This document shows, piece by piece, positions 60,136 through 64,000 of a stretch of DNA of 64,000 bases. Every line of letters begins with the position of its first letter. The stretch's first letter is position 1. The DNA lies in NCBI GenBank assembly GCA_965153455.1, contig OZ234500.1, positions 5,580,001 through 5,644,000 on the forward strand, written 5' to 3'. A program made the position numbers and the translations under genes. Under the pieces are notes generated by a model. It was not told the origin of the DNA. It saw nothing but the letters and a program-made list of their open reading frames with translations, and did not search any database. Source of the DNA: Sphagnum compactum. Taxonomy: Eukaryota; Bryophyta; Sphagnopsida; Sphagnales.

Positions 60136-60760
60136 TGCTTGTTTCCTTGTTATGATCTTTGGATTGATATATGTTCATGTGAGTGTGATTGTTAACCTGC
60201 TGCAAGAACTTGAGAGAGAGCATTGGCAATTTCTGATTGCAAGCAGTGATGGGATTTGCAGGGTTTTGTACAGCTGTTGATTGATTTGTTGAACAAAAGT
60301 TGCATCTTTCTGTTTTGCAGCTCTATTATCAAGAAACATAGACAATGTCTGGTAGTGATGTTGAGATCATGAGTACCATTGTGAGTGTTGGTGGTCCCTT
60401 TGGAAAAGATCAAATGAGTGACACCATTCAGAGCCAAAAACTACAAAATGTATGATTTGCAACTCCTATGTATCTCAAATCCCAATGGAAGGAAGGAAGG
60501 AAGGAAGCATCTAAGGATCTGCAGCCATGGCATTGAATTGCATGTTCTGAAAAAGATTGCAATGCATACAGATCAAACTCTGAAAAAGATTAGCACAAGA
60601 AAAAGGGAGAGGGATCACCATCTGGCAGCTGCTCTGGCACTCAAGGATGTATGATAATTTGCCATGCTGTTTCCAATATGAGGTGTAAACATCATGGCAT
60701 TGTGTGACCTGATTTGGATCAGCTGTTGCTCCTAAACCAAGGTGCCCACTGCTAGCTCTC
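60136..60760 (+). other. 3' flank of the coiled-coil gene
   Basis: Probable 3' UTR and spacer. There is a CAG acceptor-like site at 60,318-60,320 followed by CTCTATTATCAAGAAACA and a stop, which could be an alternative last exon. A (GAAG)n microsatellite lies at 60,488-60,508. The remaining frames are short and unsupported. Confidence 0.4.
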
Positions 60761-60761
60761 A

Positions 60762-62988
60762 CAAGGTCTGTGCTCTAGGCTTCCATCTGGCAATGTCCCT
60801 GTCTTGGGATCTGTTTGCATATGACCCAATAGGGAAATTTGGGCACCTCCCTTCCTCTCCAGGCCACCACCTTCCTTGTCACCATCTGAAGCTGTCGCTT
60901 GACCCTCCGAAGGATCCACTTCACCTATCTCTTTAGTAGAATTTTGCTACCCTCTGCAAGATATAGGAGCCTGACAATGTTGATGGTGGGATCACAGTGG
61001 GGACTGCAAGGGGGCTCAGAGCTGAGCAAGGAACACTACTTCCAATTTCCATATTGCACACCATGTCCAAAATTAATCCAGGAGGGAACAGGGAATAAGG
61101 GGGAGTGTTCAGCAAGCTGTGTTGTGCCTGCTGGCAGTGCTGGAGCAGTATAGGAGAAAGAAATGGGGGCCATGCAAGAGAGGGGTAATGAGTTTGCTAG
61201 AAATTGTTGGGCGGGGTTGGATGGGTTATATGGGACTGCAGCAGCAAAGAATGGAGGAGGAGCTCCTGCAAATGAAGGGTTGTAGTTGTGAGATTGATAT
61301 TGTGGATCCAAGATTGGCTATGATGTTCAGTCTGACTACCACTGGCTTCCATACTGGAACAGGCCTATAAGACAATCCAAGCAGAACCCGAAGTGAGCTA
61401 AGTTATCATGAGGACAATAAATACTCCAGGCCTACTGCATCTTTAGTTCAGATCAAACATTTGAGCTTACAAGATTCTGCGTATCTGCTAAGAGAGAGCT
61501 TACATGAATAGTATTTCAGATCTAGGAGAAGTACCAAATGAGTTGATCCTCTGATTTTTCAGATCCAATTCAGCCACAATTCAGTCTTTGATTTTCAATT
61601 GTTCAAACTGCAACTCTTTAGTGCTTTGTTGACATTGGAGTTCACTGCTTTGAAAGCTATGCCATGAGGTACAGGGTTGTGAAATACTGCTCCTTCACAA
61701 TGCTGTTTTTCTTCCTGACATATTTTTCATGGACAGCAAATTGAAGCACAGATGGCATATCTGTGGAAAGAGGATCTGGAGCTGAAGGTCCTGTAACCAT
61801 CTCACCTTCCAGCAAATTGGTTGTATCAGTCTCAAAACCTCCTTTGCACCCCAAAAGTGCAAAATTAAAATCTTCTGTGACTGCTCCCAATTCATCTCTG
61901 TGTTTTGTGGGTTGTGGTAAATGGCAGCCAGCATGGCAGGCATGGAGGCAACAGCCTCTTGATCCAGCTCCTTTGAGTTGCTCCCTGTGCTATGGACTGT
62001 GCATAAGAGATGAACAAGAATAATTAAGCGTCACCACAAGGTAAACATTACTGTCAAACAGTTACACTTTAAAGAAAAGGTTTGTATGCAGAGCTTGGAA
62101 TGAGAACTTAAGGAGATAGGCACAATTAGTCAACAAAACTAGTCCAGTTTCTCATCAACAAGACTCAATTCCCAAATGTGGACACCTGAAGAAGGAAACA
62201 TGGCAAAGTTTCTGTTGAGGAAGATGTCATTGGTGAGAAAACAATGTAAAATTGTCACTCAATGTCATTATTTGCAAGGACTCTGTCCTTCAACAACTCT
62301 GCCAAATTGGTGCAAAAGCTCTGCTCTCTGCATGAACCAGAGCTTTGGTGCTTTGATTGATTCTTTTGTCCCTGTCAAGCTATCCATGAAGCCTTTGAGC
62401 TCCAGTGGAATCTCTGGAGGCAATTGGTGTCAGTGGTGGACCTGGAAAAGCTACAAATTTGACAGTCCAGTAACAACCTTCATGTTGGATCCATATGATT
62501 GAGGTGATGCTGAGAATCATAGAAAGATGGAGAGAAGTCTCCTGAATGTACAGCAGCAGCTGCATGTGTTCATGGCTTCATTGCCAACACAAGTGAGGGA
62601 TTCACTGAATGATGATCCAGAGATGCAGGAACTGTTCAGAATAGGGGCTGGACCAGGAGGAACCCAGTTTGGGAAGAGGAAGTATAACCGAGGAGCAAGA
62701 AGAGATGGACAGTGGATTATTGAAGGAGCAGAAGAGGAAATGTCAATCAAATTTTTCTGAAGGTGGTGCCTGATAGAATGAAGGAAACTTTTGTGAACCT
62801 AATATTTTAAAACACAACCTGGTATAAAGATCGCAAGCAACTGGTGGAGTGCATATGACACTGAGTGGTTGACCCAGTTGGGCTACAACCACCTCACTAC
62901 CGTGAACCATTGACAGTTTTTCAAAGATCCCATCAGTAGTGCTCACACCAATTCCATTGAAAGACCGTGGATGCATGTGAAGAGATCT
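60762..62988 (-). CDS. candidate exons of an unrecognised minus-strand gene
   Basis: Several minus-strand pieces look coding but I could not chain them. 62,988-62,819 lies between a strong acceptor (TTGTTTTTTCAG) and donor (CAG/GTTGTG) and encodes [20 protein letters not shown]...HGSEVVV. About 62,000-61,880 encodes [17 protein letters not shown]. 61,880-61,720 encodes an acidic, hydrophobic stretch ([18 protein letters not shown]). 61,311-61,036 encodes a Pro/Ala/Gln-rich stretch ([17 protein letters not shown]). 60,940-60,762 encodes a charged end, [17 protein letters not shown], stopping at ...HRPCES. An opposing plus-strand frame at 62,527-62,760 (contains [18 protein letters not shown]) is an alternative for that sub-region. 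No family recognised; exon order and completeness are uncertain. Confidence 0.3.
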
Positions 62989-63163
62989 CTGAAAAAACAA
63001 TGAAACAATGCACCAGAAAAGAGCTACTGGACAAACACTTTGGAGAAGTCATGTGGCATAGAAGATTTCTCAGGCCAAATGGCAATGGTAGAAATGCAAG
63101 GATTGCACAGAGAACAATTGCAAGGCAATATGCAGCTTTGATTTGAGAGAGTAGTAAATTTGC

Positions 63164-64000
63164 TCAAGTTTGTTGATTGGAGAACATTACACAAGAGGAG
63201 AGTACATCAAGAGTTGCAGCAGTTACTAGCTTCTTCAGAATTTCATCAGTTTGTTTCCCAAACAAGCGCAAGCAGATGCGCATTGCCCTTTTGCTAACCC
63301 GTTTCACAAGTAAGGAGTTTTTCCCGTACATATGGATTGCTCGGTCCTGAAACACTGCAGCAATTTGCAGTGTTTGAGGATGTCCTGGACTCACTGTTTC
63401 AGCAGCATCTAATGCAATTTCTAAGTAGGATCTCTTGACAGGTTTTTTGTATCTCTCTTCTTTGAGATGATCAGGATCTGTCATCAATCTTTGGCCATCA
63501 GCTAAGTAGCCAGAGATAAAGGAGGCACGAATCCAGTTGCTTTCATCTCTTGACAATCCCGGTTGTCTCAACAAAACCTTCTCAAGAATCTCAGGTAAGA
63601 TAGCAAGATTGACAACAGAAGAAACATTCCATGTATCATCTGCTGGACAACCCATGTGTCGTGCTTGAAGAGTATGAGCTGCTTCAGTTTCCTGGAAAGA
63701 ATAGGCTTGAGATAAGAAGTTCAAGGATTCTTGCAAGCTTCCTTCAACTTGGCATCTCTCGCAACAGCATATGAAGCTCCAACTCTTCAGCATACTACAT
63801 CTTCTTTCTTTCAGAGGTCTGAAAATATCAAAGTATGATACTGTGAGCTCCTCATTGCTTTTCAAGCTTCGTGAGGCAACAATCATCATGGCATCACCCA
63901 CAATGACAGATGCAACATTTGGGGTACAAGAATGGTTCAGAAATGAAGGAAGCATCCAAATCCCACAACTCCAGCACCTGCTCATCTCCTTTGATTTTCT
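63164..64000 (-). CDS. SET-domain protein, 3' part (runs off the right edge)
   Basis: An open frame of at least 273 residues ending at 63,164; the 5' part lies outside the window. It begins with the catalytic end of a SET domain, GIWMLPSFLNHSCTPNVA, where NHSC is the S-adenosylmethionine/knot motif. Next comes EELTVSYFDIFRPLKERR, then a cysteine cluster CCCERC as in the post-SET zinc site. The remaining ~190 residues are helical and follow the layout of plant proteins that pair TPR repeats with a SET domain and of SMYD-type enzymes. The expected activity is protein-lysine methylation in the nucleus or cytoplasm; the substrate is unknown. A splice acceptor may lie just before the CGIWMLPS segment, so the first few codons at the edge are uncertain. 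Confidence 0.85.
   Translation of the reverse strand, partial: RKSKEMSRCWSCGIWMLPSFLNHSCTPNVASVIVGDAMMIVASRSLKSNEELTVSYFDIFRPLKERRCSMLKSWSFICCCERCQVEGSLQESLNFLSQAYSFQETEAAHTLQARHMGCPADDTWNVSSVVNLAILPEILEKVLLRQPGLSRDESNWIRASFISGYLADGQRLMTDPDHLKEERYKKPVKRSYLEIALDAAETVSPGHPQTLQIAAVFQDRAIHMYGKNSLLVKRVSKRAMRICLRLFGKQTDEILKKLVTAATLDVLSSCVMFSNQQT

Noticed and set aside
1-64000. CRISPR arrays, bacterial operons, rRNA genes, viral genes
   Set aside because: None seen; the tandem arrays have degenerate units without regular unique spacers, and genes are spliced.

Overview
This is a nuclear genome window from a land plant. The evidence is spliced genes with GT/AG introns, several of them long and repeat-filled, and plant-type gene families: a C2-type alpha-like phospholipase D, an S1-family secreted protein, a plant-style monoacylglycerol lipase and a SET-domain protein. 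There are no bacterial operons, phage genes or CRISPR arrays. Large AT-rich intergenic spaces and decayed transposons dominate. I cannot name the species from sequence alone; the gene density and divergence would fit a repeat-rich genome, possibly a non-flowering plant, but that is a guess.

Layout. 1-2,090: two minisatellite arrays. 3,230-5,050: dispersed repeats and two short hAT-type MITEs. 6,282-9,655 (+): complete phospholipase D gene of four coding exons. 9,656-15,318: AT-rich space with a small tandem repeat. 15,319-20,306: a 5-kb hAT transposon with intact ends and an 8-bp target duplication but a broken, internally deleted transposase; it appears to sit inside a former coding exon. 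21,481-21,936 (-): secreted S1-family protein. 22,500-24,860: microsatellites and a pair of back-to-back hairpins. 24,868-32,851 (-): monoacylglycerol lipase / alpha-beta hydrolase gene of about eight exons, one intron holding a MITE. 33,300-43,700: intergenic space with three more MITEs of the same family, a tRNA-derived SINE with target duplication, a foldback MITE and an array of degenerate repeats with a perfect 13-bp palindrome and poly-G tracts. 43,700-52,450: gene-free, with a 1.45-kb AT-rich minisatellite. 52,452-52,880 (-): a second hAT remnant. 53,867-60,135 (+): a 17-exon gene for a 759-residue coiled-coil protein ending in a hydrophobic tail. 60,800-62,990 (-): unassigned candidate exons. 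63,164-64,000 (-): 3' end of a SET-domain protein gene running off the right edge.

The genes do not form a pathway. Phospholipase D and monoacylglycerol lipase both act on lipids, but they lie 15 kb apart on opposite strands and I see no reason to link them functionally. The most informative part of the window is its mobile-element record: one autonomous-sized hAT, six short MITEs with hAT-like ends, one SINE and one foldback MITE, several with readable target-site duplications. No clearly new biological system is evident; the best candidates for novelty are the coiled-coil tail-anchored protein, the MITE family and the twin hairpins.
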